NCBI RefSeq assembly: GCF_020177335.1 | Contig: NZ_JAIVMG010000008.1 | Location: 124,001 to 188,000, forward strand | Length of the DNA stretch: 64,000 nucleotides | Origin: Stappia indica | Lineage (GTDB): Bacteria > Pseudomonadota > Alphaproteobacteria > Rhizobiales > Stappiaceae | Direction of reading: 5' to 3' | Part shown: positions 26,632-35,824 of the stretch, piece after piece | Layout: every line of letters starts with the position of its first letter | Numbering within the stretch: position 1 is the stretch's first letter | Notes under the pieces: model-generated | Database searches by the model: none | Told to the model about the DNA's origin: nothing | The model's input: only the letters and a program-made list of their open reading frames with translations | Program-made: the position numbers and the translations under genes

Positions 26632-27311
26632 CGGGCTCCGGGAGGGGACGAAGCCGGAAGGCCGGGGGTGGGGCGCTGGTCGCTCTCTTGATGCTGCTCG
26701 CCGCTCTTCTGGGCGGGGCCGGTTCCGGTCCGGCGCTGGCCCAGCCGCAGGAGTTGCCCTCGTTCATCGAGGTCTGCGCCGACAAGACCGAGGAGCGCGG
26801 ACGCCTGCGCTATTGCGACGCGTACTTCCGCGAGGCGCTCGGCGCCAAGGCGGATCCGGTTCTGTATCTGCGCGATCGCATCACCCATTTGCGGGCGAGC
26901 CAGGAAGCCAATGCGGAAGACAATTACGAAAGCTTCCTGACTGCCGTCGCGATCACCGCCTTTCTCACCATTGCGACGATGATCCTGGTGGTCAGCGAGC
27001 GTCGGATCGCCGGAATTGCCAAATGGTCGACGGCGACCTCGGCCCTGGCGCTCCTGGTGATCATCGCCACCATGACCATCGGTTGGTTGGAGAAATACCG
27101 CGCCGAGGATGCGGCGATGCTCGAACTGGGACTGTTGCGCGACCAGATCGAGACCGAGGCGTCACAGGTGATCGTTACCGGCGGGGCGTTGAGCGATGCC
27201 CAGATCCAGCGCTGGACCGACCGGCTGCACGACATTGGCCAGCGGTTTGCCGAGAACTACGGCAATTCCTCCATCGTGCCCGACCTGGACCGTTTCTCCC
27301 CGAAGAATTGA
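26628..27311 (+). CDS. Unknown membrane protein inside the pheST operon
   Basis: A 227-residue protein. A basic N terminus and hydrophobic stretch ending LAQPQ look like a signal peptide. Two further hydrophobic helices lie near residues 103-125 and 133-150, separated by a short basic loop ([12 protein letters not shown]). The part before them (40-95) contains two cysteines ([16 protein letters not shown]) and would face the periplasm; the C-terminal soluble part (155-227) would also be periplasmic. I do not recognise a domain. It overlaps the pheS stop by 4 bp (ATGA) and ends 55 bp before pheT, so it is co-expressed with the synthetase. Codon use matches the neighbours. Confidence 0.75.
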   Translation: MTGSGRGRSRKAGGGALVALLMLLAALLGGAGSGPALAQPQELPSFIEVCADKTEERGRLRYCDAYFREALGAKADPVLYLRDRITHLRASQEANAEDNYESFLTAVAITAFLTIATMILVVSERRIAGIAKWSTATSALALLVIIATMTIGWLEKYRAEDAAMLELGLLRDQIETEASQVIVTGGALSDAQIQRWTDRLHDIGQRFAENYGNSSIVPDLDRFSPKN

Positions 27312-27366
27312 TGCCGCGCCCCGGTGGATGCCGGGCGGCCCGCGGCCAAGACAAGAGACCGACACC

Positions 27367-29793
27367 ATGAAATTCACCCTGTCCTGGTTGAAGGATCATC
27401 TGGAAACCGACGCAAGCCTCGACGAGATCGTCGAGACGCTGACCCGCATCGGCCTGGAAGTCGAGGAGGTGACCAGCCCCGCCGACCGCCTGCGCCCGTT
27501 CACCATCGCCAAGGTGCTGGAGGCAAGGCCGCATCCGAACGCCGATCGCCTTCAGGTGCTCAGCGTCGATGCCGGCGATGGCGCCGCGCCGCTGCAGATC
27601 GTCTGCGGCGCGCCGAACGCCCGCGCCGGGCTGGTCGGCGTGCTGGCGCGGCCGGGAGACTATGTGCCGGGCATCGACGTCACCCTGTCGGTCGGCAAGA
27701 TCCGCGACGTGGAAAGCTTCGGCATGATGTGCTCGGAGCGGGAGCTGGAGCTGTCCGAGTCCCACGACGGCATCATGGATCTTGGCGAGGATGCCCCGCT
27801 TGGCGCTTCCTATGCCGAATATGCCGGGCTCGACGATCCGGTGATCGAGATCGGCCTGACGCCGAACCGGCCCGACTGCGCCAGCGTGTCCGGGATCGCC
27901 CGTGATCTGGCCGCGGCCGGTCTTGGCATCTTCAAGGAAAACCGCCCGGCATCGGTGGTCGGCGAGGGGGCCTGCCCGGTTGCCGTGCGCCTTGAGTTCG
28001 GCGATACGCCGCCGCTCTGCCCCGCCTTCGGCCTGCGTCTCGTGCGCGGCATCACCAATGGTCCGTCTCCGGCCTGGATGCAGAAGCGCCTGGTGGCGAT
28101 CGGTCTGCGTCCGATCAACGCGCTGGTCGACATCACCAACTACATCACCTTCGACCGGGGTCGGCCGCTGCATGTGTTCGACGCCGCCAAGGTCGCCGGC
28201 GATCTGGTGGTTCGGCGCGGCCGCGAGGGCGAGGAACTGCTCGGCCTCGATGGCAAGACCTATCGGTTCGATGACAGCATGTGCGTCATTTCCGATGACA
28301 ATGGCGTGGAATCCATCGGCGGTATCATGGGCGGCGAGCTGTCCGGCTGCACCGAGGAAACCACCGATGTGCTGATCGAATCCGCCCTTTGGGACCCGGT
28401 CAACATCGCCCGCACCGGGCGGGCGCTCGGCATCAGCACCGATGCGCGCTACCGGTTCGAACGCGGCGTCGATCCGCAGTTCTGCCTGCCGGGCCTCGAT
28501 CTGGCGACGCAGATGGTGATCGAGCTGTGCGGCGGCACGGCAACTGAGGTCATGTTCACCGGCGAGCTGCCCAACAGCGAGCGGATGATCGACTTCCCGG
28601 TGGCGGAAGTGAAGCGGCTGACCGGCCTGTCGCTGACGACGCCGGAGATCAAGGGCGTGCTGACGCGCCTTGGCTTCTGGGTCACCGGCAGCGGCGATAC
28701 CGTGAAGGTGGCGCCGCCCTCCTGGCGTCCGGATGTGCATGGCAAGGCCGATCTGGTGGAAGAGGTGGTGCGCATCGTCGGTCTCGATGAGGTGCCGGCA
28801 ACCCCGCTTCCCAATCTTTCGTCGGTCTCCGGGCGGGTGTTGACGCCCGGCCAGTTGCGCCGGGGGCAGGCGCGGCGGGCGCTGGCCGTGCGCGGTCTGA
28901 AGGAGGCGGTCACCTGGTCGTTCATTTCCCGCGCGCAGGCCGAAGCCTTTGGCGGTGGCCGGCGTGATCTGGAGCTGGCCAACCCGATTTCTCCGGAGCT
29001 GTCGGACATGCGGCCGAGCCTCGTGCCCGGGCTGGCGGCAGCAGCGCAGCGCAACGCCGACCGCGGCTATCCCGATGTCGCCCTGTTCGAGGTCGGGCAG
29101 ATCTTCGGCGACGACACGCCCAAGGGGCAGTCAATGGTCGCCGCCGGCCTGCGCCGGGGCACCGCTGGCTTCAACGGCGCCGAGCGGCACTGGTCCGGCA
29201 ATGCGCCGGCGGTGTCGGTGTTCGACGCCAAGGCGGATGCGGAAGCCGCGCTTGCTGCGATCGGGGCGCCGGTCGACAAGCTGATGGTCTTCGCCGAGGC
29301 GCCGGCCTGGTTGCATCCGGGACGCTCGGGCGAATTGCGGCTTGGCCCGAAGACGGTGCTCGCTCGGTTCGGCGAGTTGCATCCTCGGGTTCTCGCGGCG
29401 CTCGATCTGGAAGGTCCGATGGTGGCCTTCGAGGTCTATCTCGATGCGGTGCCGACGCCGAAGTCCAAGGCCCGGGCGGGGCGCTCCAAGGGCGCGCTCG
29501 ACACGTCCGATCTGATGCCGGTGCGGCGTGACTTCGCCTTTGTCGTCGACGAGGCGGTCACCGCCGAGCGGCTGCTGAAGGCCGCGCGCGGCGCGGAAAA
29601 GACGCTGATCACCGGGGTGACCCTGTTCGACGTCTATCGCGGCGCGGGCATCGCCGAAGGACAGAAGTCGATGGCCATCGACGTCACCCTGCAGCCGCGC
29701 GACCGGACGCTGACCGACGAGGACATCGAGGCGGTTGCGGCCAGCATCCGGGCGGCGGTGGAAAAGGCCACCGGCGGTACCTTGCGCGGCTGA
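27367..29793 (+). CDS. pheT: Phenylalanine-tRNA ligase beta subunit
   Basis: An 808-residue beta subunit of normal bacterial length. It has the N-terminal start [20 protein letters not shown], an EMAP/tRNA-binding domain ([21 protein letters not shown] near residue 55), the B3/B4 editing domain that hydrolyses Tyr-tRNA-Phe, a B5 domain and a C-terminal ferredoxin-fold anticodon-binding domain ([18 protein letters not shown] and [23 protein letters not shown]). It completes the PheRS heterotetramer. It is transcribed after the inserted membrane protein gene and is followed by a hairpin at 29809. Confidence 0.96.
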   Translation: MKFTLSWLKDHLETDASLDEIVETLTRIGLEVEEVTSPADRLRPFTIAKVLEARPHPNADRLQVLSVDAGDGAAPLQIVCGAPNARAGLVGVLARPGDYVPGIDVTLSVGKIRDVESFGMMCSERELELSESHDGIMDLGEDAPLGASYAEYAGLDDPVIEIGLTPNRPDCASVSGIARDLAAAGLGIFKENRPASVVGEGACPVAVRLEFGDTPPLCPAFGLRLVRGITNGPSPAWMQKRLVAIGLRPINALVDITNYITFDRGRPLHVFDAAKVAGDLVVRRGREGEELLGLDGKTYRFDDSMCVISDDNGVESIGGIMGGELSGCTEETTDVLIESALWDPVNIARTGRALGISTDARYRFERGVDPQFCLPGLDLATQMVIELCGGTATEVMFTGELPNSERMIDFPVAEVKRLTGLSLTTPEIKGVLTRLGFWVTGSGDTVKVAPPSWRPDVHGKADLVEEVVRIVGLDEVPATPLPNLSSVSGRVLTPGQLRRGQARRALAVRGLKEAVTWSFISRAQAEAFGGGRRDLELANPISPELSDMRPSLVPGLAAAAQRNADRGYPDVALFEVGQIFGDDTPKGQSMVAAGLRRGTAGFNGAERHWSGNAPAVSVFDAKADAEAALAAIGAPVDKLMVFAEAPAWLHPGRSGELRLGPKTVLARFGELHPRVLAALDLEGPMVAFEVYLDAVPTPKSKARAGRSKGALDTSDLMPVRRDFAFVVDEAVTAERLLKAARGAEKTLITGVTLFDVYRGAGIAEGQKSMAIDVTLQPRDRTLTDEDIEAVAASIRAAVEKATGGTLRG

Positions 29794-29808
29794 ACCGTGC
29801 CCTGAACC

Positions 29809-29837
29809 ATCGCCGGCGGGTCCTGTCTGCCGGCGAT
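29809..29837 (+). terminator. Hairpin after pheT
   Basis: ATCGCCGGC (29809-29817) pairs perfectly with GCCGGCGAT (29829-29837), a 9-bp stem with an 11-nt loop, 15 bases after the pheT stop. There is no T-run, so termination is likely but not certain. Confidence 0.45.
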
Positions 29838-29886
29838 CCTCGTGGTGCTTGCGCCGGTCGCCGCCACATGTCATGTCGGAGGTGAC

Positions 29887-30666
29887 ATGAGACCACAACG
29901 CACCTTGCGGGTCGTGCCCCGACCCGCCGACCGGCCCTCACTGCTGCCGCTGGACCGGCGGAGCCTTGGCGATCCGTCGCTGACCAGCGAGCGGGACCGT
30001 CGGTGCATGCTGGAACTTCTGATCCGCACCGATGAGACATTGATGGGCGTTCTGCGCGCCGCGCGCGATCTTGCGCTGCCCGACTGGCGTCTGGTGAGCG
30101 GTGCGATCTACCAGAGCGTCTGGAACGCCCTGACCGCTCGTCGGCCCGGTCACGGGATCAAGGATTTCGACCTGGTCTATTTCGATGCGTCCGATCCGGG
30201 GTTCGAGGCGGAAGACCGGGTGATCGCCCGCGCTGCCCCGTTTTTCGCCAGGGCGGGACGGCCGGTGGAGATCCGCAATCAGGCCCGGGTGCATCTGTGG
30301 TTCGAACAGCGCTTCGGTGTGCCTTACGCGCCGCTGCGCTGCACTGACGAGGCGCTCCTGCGCTATGCCGCGCACACCCATGCGGTTGGCGTGCGCCTCT
30401 GCGCCGATGACCGGCTCGATATCGTCGCGCCCTTCGGTCTTGCCGATATCTTCGCCATGCGGCTGGTGCCCAATCCGGCGCTCGACAATCGCCGGGGCTA
30501 CGCGGAAAAGGCCCGTCGCATGAAGGTGCTCTGGCCGGAGCTGGAGGTCGTGTCCTGGCCGGAGGGAGCACCAATGGCGGCATCCGCCGAGGTCCGCCCG
30601 GTCTCGGCGGCATCGCGCGACTGGATGTCCGTCGCCACCAGCCCGCGCACCGAATTGCCGAAATAG
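29887..30666 (+). CDS. Nucleotidyltransferase family protein (DUF925-like)
   Basis: A 259-residue protein of the nucleotidyltransferase-like DUF925 family. The core motifs are WRLVSGAIYQSVWNALTARRPGHGIKDFDLVYFD near residues 60-95, where KDFDLVYFD holds the metal-binding acidic pair, and RNQARVHLWFEQRFG near residue 135. The end of the family domain (KARRMKVLWPELEVVSWP) is followed by about 35 extra residues. GGAGG lies five bases before the ATG. The last 169 bp overlap the convergent pabB-pabC fusion gene on the other strand. The substrate is unknown. It is divided from pheT by a hairpin. Confidence 0.8.
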   Translation: MRPQRTLRVVPRPADRPSLLPLDRRSLGDPSLTSERDRRCMLELLIRTDETLMGVLRAARDLALPDWRLVSGAIYQSVWNALTARRPGHGIKDFDLVYFDASDPGFEAEDRVIARAAPFFARAGRPVEIRNQARVHLWFEQRFGVPYAPLRCTDEALLRYAAHTHAVGVRLCADDRLDIVAPFGLADIFAMRLVPNPALDNRRGYAEKARRMKVLWPELEVVSWPEGAPMAASAEVRPVSAASRDWMSVATSPRTELPK

Positions 30667-32411
30667 ACGCTGTCCGCGCCGGCAAGGTCGGCGAGGGTGA
30701 GGTCTGCCTCATGGGCGCGGCCGCTCTCCAGCAGCGCGGCGCGCAAGGTCCCTGGCAGCAACCCGTGCCGCAGTGCCGGGGTCAAGAGATGCCCGCCCCG
30801 GGCAATGAACAGATTGCTGATGCTGCCCTCGGTCAGAAACCCTTCCGCGTTGAAGAACAGCACCTCGTCGCAGCCGGTCTCTGCCGCCAGCCGTGCCCGG
30901 GTTTCGTCATAGTGGGCGCGGGCGGTGGTCTTGTGCCGCAGCAAGGGGGGCGGGGCGTCGACGGGGCTCTCGGCCAGCACCGCGCGCCAGCGCGGCGGGG
31001 TGGGGGCAAGCGGGGCGTCGGTCACCGAAAAGTGGCCATCGGCGTCCAGTTGCACCCGCACCCGCCGGGCCGCGTCAAAGCTTGCCGCCCGCTGTGCCAG
31101 ATCCTGCCGGATGGCACCAAGCGGACAGGCGAAGCCGAGCTGGGCGGCGCTGGCCTCAAGCCGGTTCAGGTGCCGCTCCAGCAGCAAGTAGCCGTCGCCC
31201 GGGTGCCAGGCCATGGTCTCGAACAGGGCGAACTCCGGCGCGCTTCGCTCCAGGAAGGCAAGCTTCAGCCGGCATTCCTCGTATTCCGGTTCGGCGCGGG
31301 AATCGAACACAAGACCCGAGCCGGTACCGATCTCGAAGCTTCCATCCCGCGCCGCGACCAGCGTGCGAATGGCGACGTTGAAGCGAAAATTGCCGCCTGG
31401 CTCCAGACAGCCGATGGAGCCGGTGTAGATGCCGCGCGGGCCGGTCTCAAGCTCCCGCAGGATCTCCATCGCCCGCAGCTTCGGCGCGCCGGTGATCGAG
31501 CCGCAGGGAAAGAGCCGCGCCATGCAGGCGGCAAATCCGGTGCCGGGTGTGATCCGCCCTTCCACCGTCGAGGTCATCTGGAACAGGGTGCGATAGCCCT
31601 CCACCTCCAGCAGCTTCGGCACCTCGACGCTGCCCGGATCGCAGATCCGCGAGATGTCGTTGCGCATCAGGTCGACGATCATGATGTTTTCTGCGCGGGA
31701 CTTCTCGTCGGCGGCAAGCTCTGCGGCAATTGTCCGGTCTTCCTCCGGATCTGATCCGCGCGGGGCCGTGCCCTTCATCGGCCGGCTTTGCAGCCGTGCG
31801 CCCTGCCGTTCCAGGAACAGCTCCGGCGACAAGGACAGCACGCTGTGGCTGCCGAGATCGAGAAAGGCGGCATGACCGACCGGCTGGGCGGCGATCAGCC
31901 GGCAAAACAGCACGGCCGGGTCGCCGTGCCAGGTGCCGCGCCCGCGCATGGTCAGGTTGGCCTGATAGATATCGCCCTTGGCCAGGTGATCGCGGATGGC
32001 GGCAAACGCCTGCGCGTAGGCCTCGCGGGTCATGTCGAACCCGTCGAGGCGAAGCCCTGAGGGCGCCTCCTCGGCGCTCTGGGGTGCCGGTACGGCGGTG
32101 AGCGCGGCAAGGGCCTCTTCGCGGCTCAGCTCCCGGGGCGGGCCATAAACGCCGAACCACACCAGCGGCACCGCTGGCGATGTGAAGGGCGGCGTGCGCA
32201 GCTTGTCCTCGAAGGCATAGCCGGCCTCATAGGCGAGATAGCCGGCGCAGTGATGGCCTTGCGCCGCGGCCTGCTCGGCGGCCTCCAGAACCGATGGCAC
32301 CTCTTCCAGCCGCGTGCAGGCAAGGATCCGTTCCGGCGCGGTGAAGAGCCGTGCCGTGCCGGCAAGCGCATCGAGAAGAAGAAGGGTGCCGGTCGAGGGG
32401 GTATCGCGCAT
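30498..32411 (-). CDS. pabB: Aminodeoxychorismate synthase I / aminodeoxychorismate lyase fusion (PabB-PabC)
   Basis: A 637-residue bifunctional folate enzyme. The N-terminal two-thirds is PabB, which aminates chorismate: GDIYQANLTMRG, QSRPMKGTAPRG (canonical PIKGT is PMKGT here), NIMIVDLMRND, TSTVEGRI and PCGSITGAPKLRAMEI are all present. From about residue 390 (EFALFETMAWHPGDGYLLLERHLNRL) it continues as PabC, a fold IV PLP enzyme that releases pyruvate to give 4-aminobenzoate. The PLP lysine is in LLRHKTTARAHYDE near residue 495, with NAEGFLTEGSISNLF further on. Such fusions are common in alphaproteobacteria. A roughly 45-residue tail after YFGNSVRGLV overlaps the nucleotidyltransferase gene. 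Confidence 0.93.
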   Translation of the reverse strand: MRDTPSTGTLLLLDALAGTARLFTAPERILACTRLEEVPSVLEAAEQAAAQGHHCAGYLAYEAGYAFEDKLRTPPFTSPAVPLVWFGVYGPPRELSREEALAALTAVPAPQSAEEAPSGLRLDGFDMTREAYAQAFAAIRDHLAKGDIYQANLTMRGRGTWHGDPAVLFCRLIAAQPVGHAAFLDLGSHSVLSLSPELFLERQGARLQSRPMKGTAPRGSDPEEDRTIAAELAADEKSRAENIMIVDLMRNDISRICDPGSVEVPKLLEVEGYRTLFQMTSTVEGRITPGTGFAACMARLFPCGSITGAPKLRAMEILRELETGPRGIYTGSIGCLEPGGNFRFNVAIRTLVAARDGSFEIGTGSGLVFDSRAEPEYEECRLKLAFLERSAPEFALFETMAWHPGDGYLLLERHLNRLEASAAQLGFACPLGAIRQDLAQRAASFDAARRVRVQLDADGHFSVTDAPLAPTPPRWRAVLAESPVDAPPPLLRHKTTARAHYDETRARLAAETGCDEVLFFNAEGFLTEGSISNLFIARGGHLLTPALRHGLLPGTLRAALLESGRAHEADLTLADLAGADSVYFGNSVRGLVATDIQSRDAAETGRTSADAAIGAPSGQDTTSSSGQSTFMRRAFSA

Positions 32412-32626
32412 TTTCGGTCAGGGAGCGGGGGATGGAGCGTGCCGCCCGGCAGGCCGGACGGCGATCGGTGCGGGCCGCTGTGCCGGTCGGGAGATGGCTC
32501 CCGCGCGGCCAAGCGTCCGCCTTGCTTTGGCGCTACCGTCTTGCGGGCGACATTGCAAGCCCCCCATCGCGACATGAACATCGCGACATGCCCCGGCCCA
32601 CCGCGACGAAACCGGCGTTGCAGGCG

Positions 32627-33286
32627 TCAGTCCGCCGCCGGCATCGGGCAGGTGACGCCGGTGCCGCCGAGCCCGCAATAGCCCGAAGGGTTCTTGGCGA
32701 GATACTGCTGATGGTCGGTCTCGGCGAAGTAGAAGCTTTCCGCCGGCTTGATCTCCGTGGTGATCGTCCGGCCGTGACCGGCACTGCCGAGCGCCTGTGC
32801 ATAGGCCGTCTTCGAGCGTTCGGCGGCCTCGCGCATGGCCTCGCTGCTGAAGTAGATGGTCGAGCGGTATTGCGTGCCTGTGTCGTTGCCCTGGCGCATC
32901 CCTTGCGTCGGATCGTGTCCTTCCCAGAAGGCTTGCAGCAACCGGTCATGCGGCAACACCTTGGGATCGAACACCACCCGCACCACCTCCGCATGGCCGG
33001 TCCGTCCGGTGCAGACCTCGTGATAGGTTGGGTTCGGCGTGTAGCCGCCCGCGTAGCCGACGGCGGTGACGACAACGCCCGGCATCTGCCAGAACAGCCG
33101 TTCCGCGCCCCAGAAGCAGCCGAGACCGAGGAGCACCTCTTCCTGCCCCTCCGCCGGGCTGGCGTCGATCGGCATGCCGGACACCGCATGGACCCCGGGC
33201 GTAACGATCGGCGTTTCGCGTCCCGGCAGGGCGGCGTCGCGGCCCACGAGGGAGAACTTGTTGCTGAGCATGGTCATGAACGACAT
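32627..33286 (-). CDS. msrA: Peptide-methionine (S)-S-oxide reductase
   Basis: A 219-residue MsrA, which repairs the S epimer of methionine sulfoxide. The catalytic Cys is residue 57 in [10 protein letters not shown]. Family motifs [41 protein letters not shown] and [16 protein letters not shown] are intact. A resolving Cys is near the C terminus in [16 protein letters not shown]. The N-terminal extension of about 45 residues before the core is typical of the alphaproteobacterial form. A very good AAGGAGG sets the start at 33286 rather than 33304. It is a singleton. Confidence 0.95.
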   Translation of the reverse strand: MSFMTMLSNKFSLVGRDAALPGRETPIVTPGVHAVSGMPIDASPAEGQEEVLLGLGCFWGAERLFWQMPGVVVTAVGYAGGYTPNPTYHEVCTGRTGHAEVVRVVFDPKVLPHDRLLQAFWEGHDPTQGMRQGNDTGTQYRSTIYFSSEAMREAAERSKTAYAQALGSAGHGRTITTEIKPAESFYFAETDHQQYLAKNPSGYCGLGGTGVTCPMPAAD

Positions 33287-33337
33287 GTGCGCCTCCTTGG
33301 GCACTAAGGGAACCGGCGGCGGGGCCGGCGTTCCGCG

Positions 33338-33658
33338 TCACACAAACTCCGGCCGGCGGCGGGACCAGCGGCGCTCGCCAAGCCACAGAAGGACAAAGCC
33401 GAGCGGTCCGGCGACGAGCCAGACCGGCTGCACCAGAAGGGTCAGGATCACCGGATCCCACAGGACCGGATTGACGTGGCGCTGGATCGCCGCCTGAGTG
33501 ATGTTCAGCGACGCGGGCGAAATTTGGAACCAGTACTGGCCGAGCGGCGTGGTCGACCATGCCGAGGCGGCGATGGTCTGGGTGCCATCGAGGACGATGG
33601 TGACCAGCGCGACGGCGACCAGCGCAAGGCCGAGAAGGCGCAGGAGAAAACGTATCAT
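33338..33658 (-). CDS. DUF6460 family small membrane protein
   Basis: A 106-residue protein with an N-terminal helix (LLRLLGLALVAVALVTIVLDG, about 4-24) and a second helix near 68-92 (VILTLLVQPVWLVAGPLGFVLLWLGERR). Between them SAWSTTPLGQYWFQISPASLN is conserved in related proteins. Both termini are probably cytoplasmic given the Arg-rich C terminus. Function is unknown. It is 51 bp upstream of msrA on the same strand and could be co-transcribed. Confidence 0.7.
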   Translation of the reverse strand: MIRFLLRLLGLALVAVALVTIVLDGTQTIAASAWSTTPLGQYWFQISPASLNITQAAIQRHVNPVLWDPVILTLLVQPVWLVAGPLGFVLLWLGERRWSRRRPEFV

Positions 33659-33913
33659 TGCGGCGGTCCATTCCCCATGAAGGGCGTGATCTGATCTGCC
33701 GGAAAGATAGGCGGAGGAGGGGCGCCGGGCAATGACGCTGACGGAATGTTGATAACCGCGTCAAAAAGGAATTTCGGCGCTTGAACTCGATCGCGTGCTG
33801 GGTATAGTGCGCGACTTGCGGGCATCAGAAACGGTGGCTGCAAACCGCATTCTGGCAATGCGGTTCGGACCTGCGGGCTCCGGCTTCGACCGGCTCATGA
33901 GGACCGAGACTGC

Positions 33914-34003
33914 GGAGAGGTGGCCGAGTGGTCGAAGGCGCACGCCTGGAAAGTGTGTAGGCGGGTAACCGTCTCGAGGGTTCGAATCCCTCTCTCTCCG
34001 CCA
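33914..34003 (+). tRNA. tRNA-Ser (GGA)
   Basis: A complete serine tRNA. The acceptor GGAGAGG (33914-33920) pairs with TCTCTCC before the discriminator G at 34000, and CCA is encoded at 34001-34003. The anticodon loop CTGGAAA gives GGA. A long variable arm (GGCGGGTAACCGTCT region) typical of class II tRNAs is present, and the T loop reads GGTTCGAATCC. It marks the left edge of the atypical region and is a classic kind of integration site, but I saw no repeat of its 3' end at the right edge. Confidence 0.97.
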
Positions 34004-34248
34004 TTTCGGCATAAAATCGGGAGCACCGCTTCCCGTGCGCTCGACGATGTGACGTCCGGCATCGGTTGGTCGGGCGCCCTGAGTGTGGGGCTTGGGCGAA
34101 AGGCTAGCAAGGTCGGCCTCCAGCGCCTTCACGCGGGCGCTGTTGCTGGATCGGGCTATGCCGAGGCGTTGCGGCAGGTGCGTCGTGGGCGAATTCTAGG
34201 CTCGTCGCCCACGCATTGCAGTCAGCTATCTCGGTGACTGACCTATCA

Positions 34249-34719
34249 TTATGCTTTGCTCACACTTTCCGGCCCCATTTCCAATGGGTGTTGCAAGCGC
34301 GAACTCACTGCAATCCTGTTCCATATATTGATTGTGCCGATGGCAATGGTCAGTTGTGCAATCTCGGTCTCGGAGAACGCGGCTCTGACCACTTCAAACG
34401 TGGCATCTGGAATGCCGGTTTGGGCGGCCAGCGTCACACTTTCAGTCCAATCTAGGGCCGCGCGATCCCGGTCGTCGAAGAAGGGGGATTCACGCCATAC
34501 AGGCAGGAGGTGCAGCATTTGTGGGCTTAGTCCATCAGCCAGTGCCTCCTTCACGTGAAGATCGACGCAGTATGCGCAACCGTTGATCTGCGAGGCGCGC
34601 AGCTTAACGAGGTGCAGAAGGCGAGCGGCGATACCCGAGGTCTTCACCGCACTGTCGAGGGCCGCGACGGCACGATAGAGGTCAGGCGCAAGATGGGCGA
34701 TGTTCATTCTCGGTTGCAT
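34249..34719 (-). CDS. Carboxymuconolactone decarboxylase / AhpD-like protein
   Basis: A 156-residue alpha-helical protein of the CMD/AhpD family. The conserved active-site segment is LVKLRASQINGCAYCVDLHVKEAL near residue 40, with the CxxC and downstream His of AhpD-type peroxidases. These proteins reduce peroxides or other thiol-reactive compounds. It is divergent from an Rrf2 regulator with an excellent palindrome between them, so expression is very likely controlled by that regulator. It is the first gene after tRNA-Ser and has somewhat lower GC than the genes to its left. Confidence 0.9.
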   Translation of the reverse strand: MQPRMNIAHLAPDLYRAVAALDSAVKTSGIAARLLHLVKLRASQINGCAYCVDLHVKEALADGLSPQMLHLLPVWRESPFFDDRDRAALDWTESVTLAAQTGIPDATFEVVRAAFSETEIAQLTIAIGTINIWNRIAVSSRLQHPLEMGPESVSKA

Positions 34720-34752
34720 GGCAAAGTCCTGTCAGATGAGGGTTGGCGTCGA

Positions 34753-34777
34753 ATCGTGGATATAATATATCCACGAT
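34753..34777. promoter_or_regulatory. Palindromic operator, likely Rrf2 site
   Basis: ATCGTGGATAT (34753-34763) and ATATCCACGAT (34767-34777) form a perfect 11-bp inverted repeat around AAT. It includes TATAAT (34761-34766), a plausible -10 element, and lies between the divergent CMD and Rrf2 genes. Binding here would block both promoters. Confidence 0.8.
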
Positions 34778-34820
34778 ATGAGGGTGCCAACCCAACACCG
34801 CGAAAACAGGGGGAAACCCG

Positions 34821-35315
34821 GTGCGGCGATTGAGCGATGGAGTCGAGGCGGCGCTGCACTGCGCCCTAGCACTTGCCTACCTGCCAGATGGCAAGGTTCT
34901 CGCGGGCAAGAGCCTTGCCGAGCTTCATGGAGTTTCCGAGTCCTACCTCCTGAAGCATTTGCGCGCGCTCGCGGCTGCCGGTGTCATTGACGCACTGCCG
35001 GGGCCACGGGGGGGATATCGCCTGGCGCGAGAGCCAGCGAGCATAACGTTACTCGATATCGTTGAGGCCATTGACGGGCGTGAACCGGCGTTCGTCTGCC
35101 GCGAGCTTCGACGCCGCGGGCCGGGCTATTCTAAAGACCCGTGCGTCTACAAAGCAGACTGCTTCATCAAGTCTCGCATGCTTGCTGCGGAGGACGCCTG
35201 GCGGGACGCTTTGCGTGCTCAAACACTCTCTGATCTGGTGAGCGATGGAGAGGCGTTAATCAGCGACCACAACCGGCGGGCAATTGCAGATTTCATCGCG
35301 GAATCGCAGCGTTAA
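34821..35315 (+). CDS. Rrf2 family transcriptional regulator
   Basis: A 164-residue winged-helix regulator. The N-terminal HTH is visible as AGKSLAELHGVSESYLLKHLRALAAAGVIDALPGPRGGYRLAR. Three cysteines follow, in FVCREL and DPCVYKADCF near residues 93-115, the positions used by IscR/NsrR-type proteins to hold an Fe-S cluster or to sense thiol-reactive compounds. It starts at a GTG after GGGGG. It is divergent from the CMD gene and the shared palindrome is its probable operator. I infer redox or electrophile control of the CMD protein. Confidence 0.9.
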   Translation: MRRLSDGVEAALHCALALAYLPDGKVLAGKSLAELHGVSESYLLKHLRALAAAGVIDALPGPRGGYRLAREPASITLLDIVEAIDGREPAFVCRELRRRGPGYSKDPCVYKADCFIKSRMLAAEDAWRDALRAQTLSDLVSDGEALISDHNRRAIADFIAESQR

Positions 35316-35388
35316 ACGCGACCCGATGCCATCAGTCAGTGCTTCGTTCCTGCCGGTTTGCCGCGACACCGATGCGACGAAGAAGGCG

Positions 35389-35639
35389 ACCTTCTCGCTG
35401 GCCGCTGAAGGCGCCCGGAACCGTCATGGTCTCGGCGGCGATCACGACCATCGGTACGGCCATCTCGGGCGCGAACGGCACCACGGTGGGTCAACACGCC
35501 GACCGTGGTCGAGGTCAGGCTCGACACCGACATCCCCGCCGCGACCCAACTCCTGAGCCTTCGCAGTTTCATGAACAACGGCGCGACGGCGGCGGTCGCC
35601 TACGATTGCTCGGGGGGGTACGTGGAGACGGATTATTGA
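35389..35639 (+). pseudogene. Degenerate coding remnant
   Basis: Protein-like stretches occur in different frames. APGTVMVSAAITTIGTAISGAN runs in one frame at about 35408-35475. After a shift near 35490, VEVRLDTDIPAATQLLSLRSFMNNG and VAYDCSGGYVETDY run to a TGA at 35637-35639. The pattern suggests one small gene broken by a frameshift. I do not recognise the family. The 509 bp between the Rrf2 stop and the next gene hold nothing else except the palindrome at 35757. Confidence 0.4.
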
Positions 35640-35756
35640 GGGCCCGCTGCTCCATTGCCTCGCTGGGCTGAGCGGTGCCCCTCTTCGCATTCGCCTCCCA
35701 GCGCAGAGACGGTGACCGTCCTTCGGCTTGACCTCAGGAAATACGGGCGGTCGCTT

Positions 35757-35771
35757 GGTGACCTTGTCACC
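35757..35771. promoter_or_regulatory. Island palindrome, copy 1
   Basis: GGTGACCTTGTCACC, a perfect 6-bp inverted repeat around three bases, 53 bp upstream of the membrane protein gene at 35825. It is one of four similar 15-mers (also 41086, 44635 and 51257) upstream of transcription units in the 34-53 kb block. Confidence 0.65.
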
Positions 35772-35824
35772 CGCCCTCCGCGCGAAGCTGTGTCAAGAGT
35801 GCTCCATCAAGCAGGAGCATCGCC

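Noticed and set aside
34004-34200. Possible site-specific recombinase remnant right after tRNA-Ser
   Set aside because: A minus-strand frame reads [14 protein letters not shown], faintly like recombinase C termini, but it is short, bounded by a stop near 34196 and then runs through the tRNA; not enough to call.
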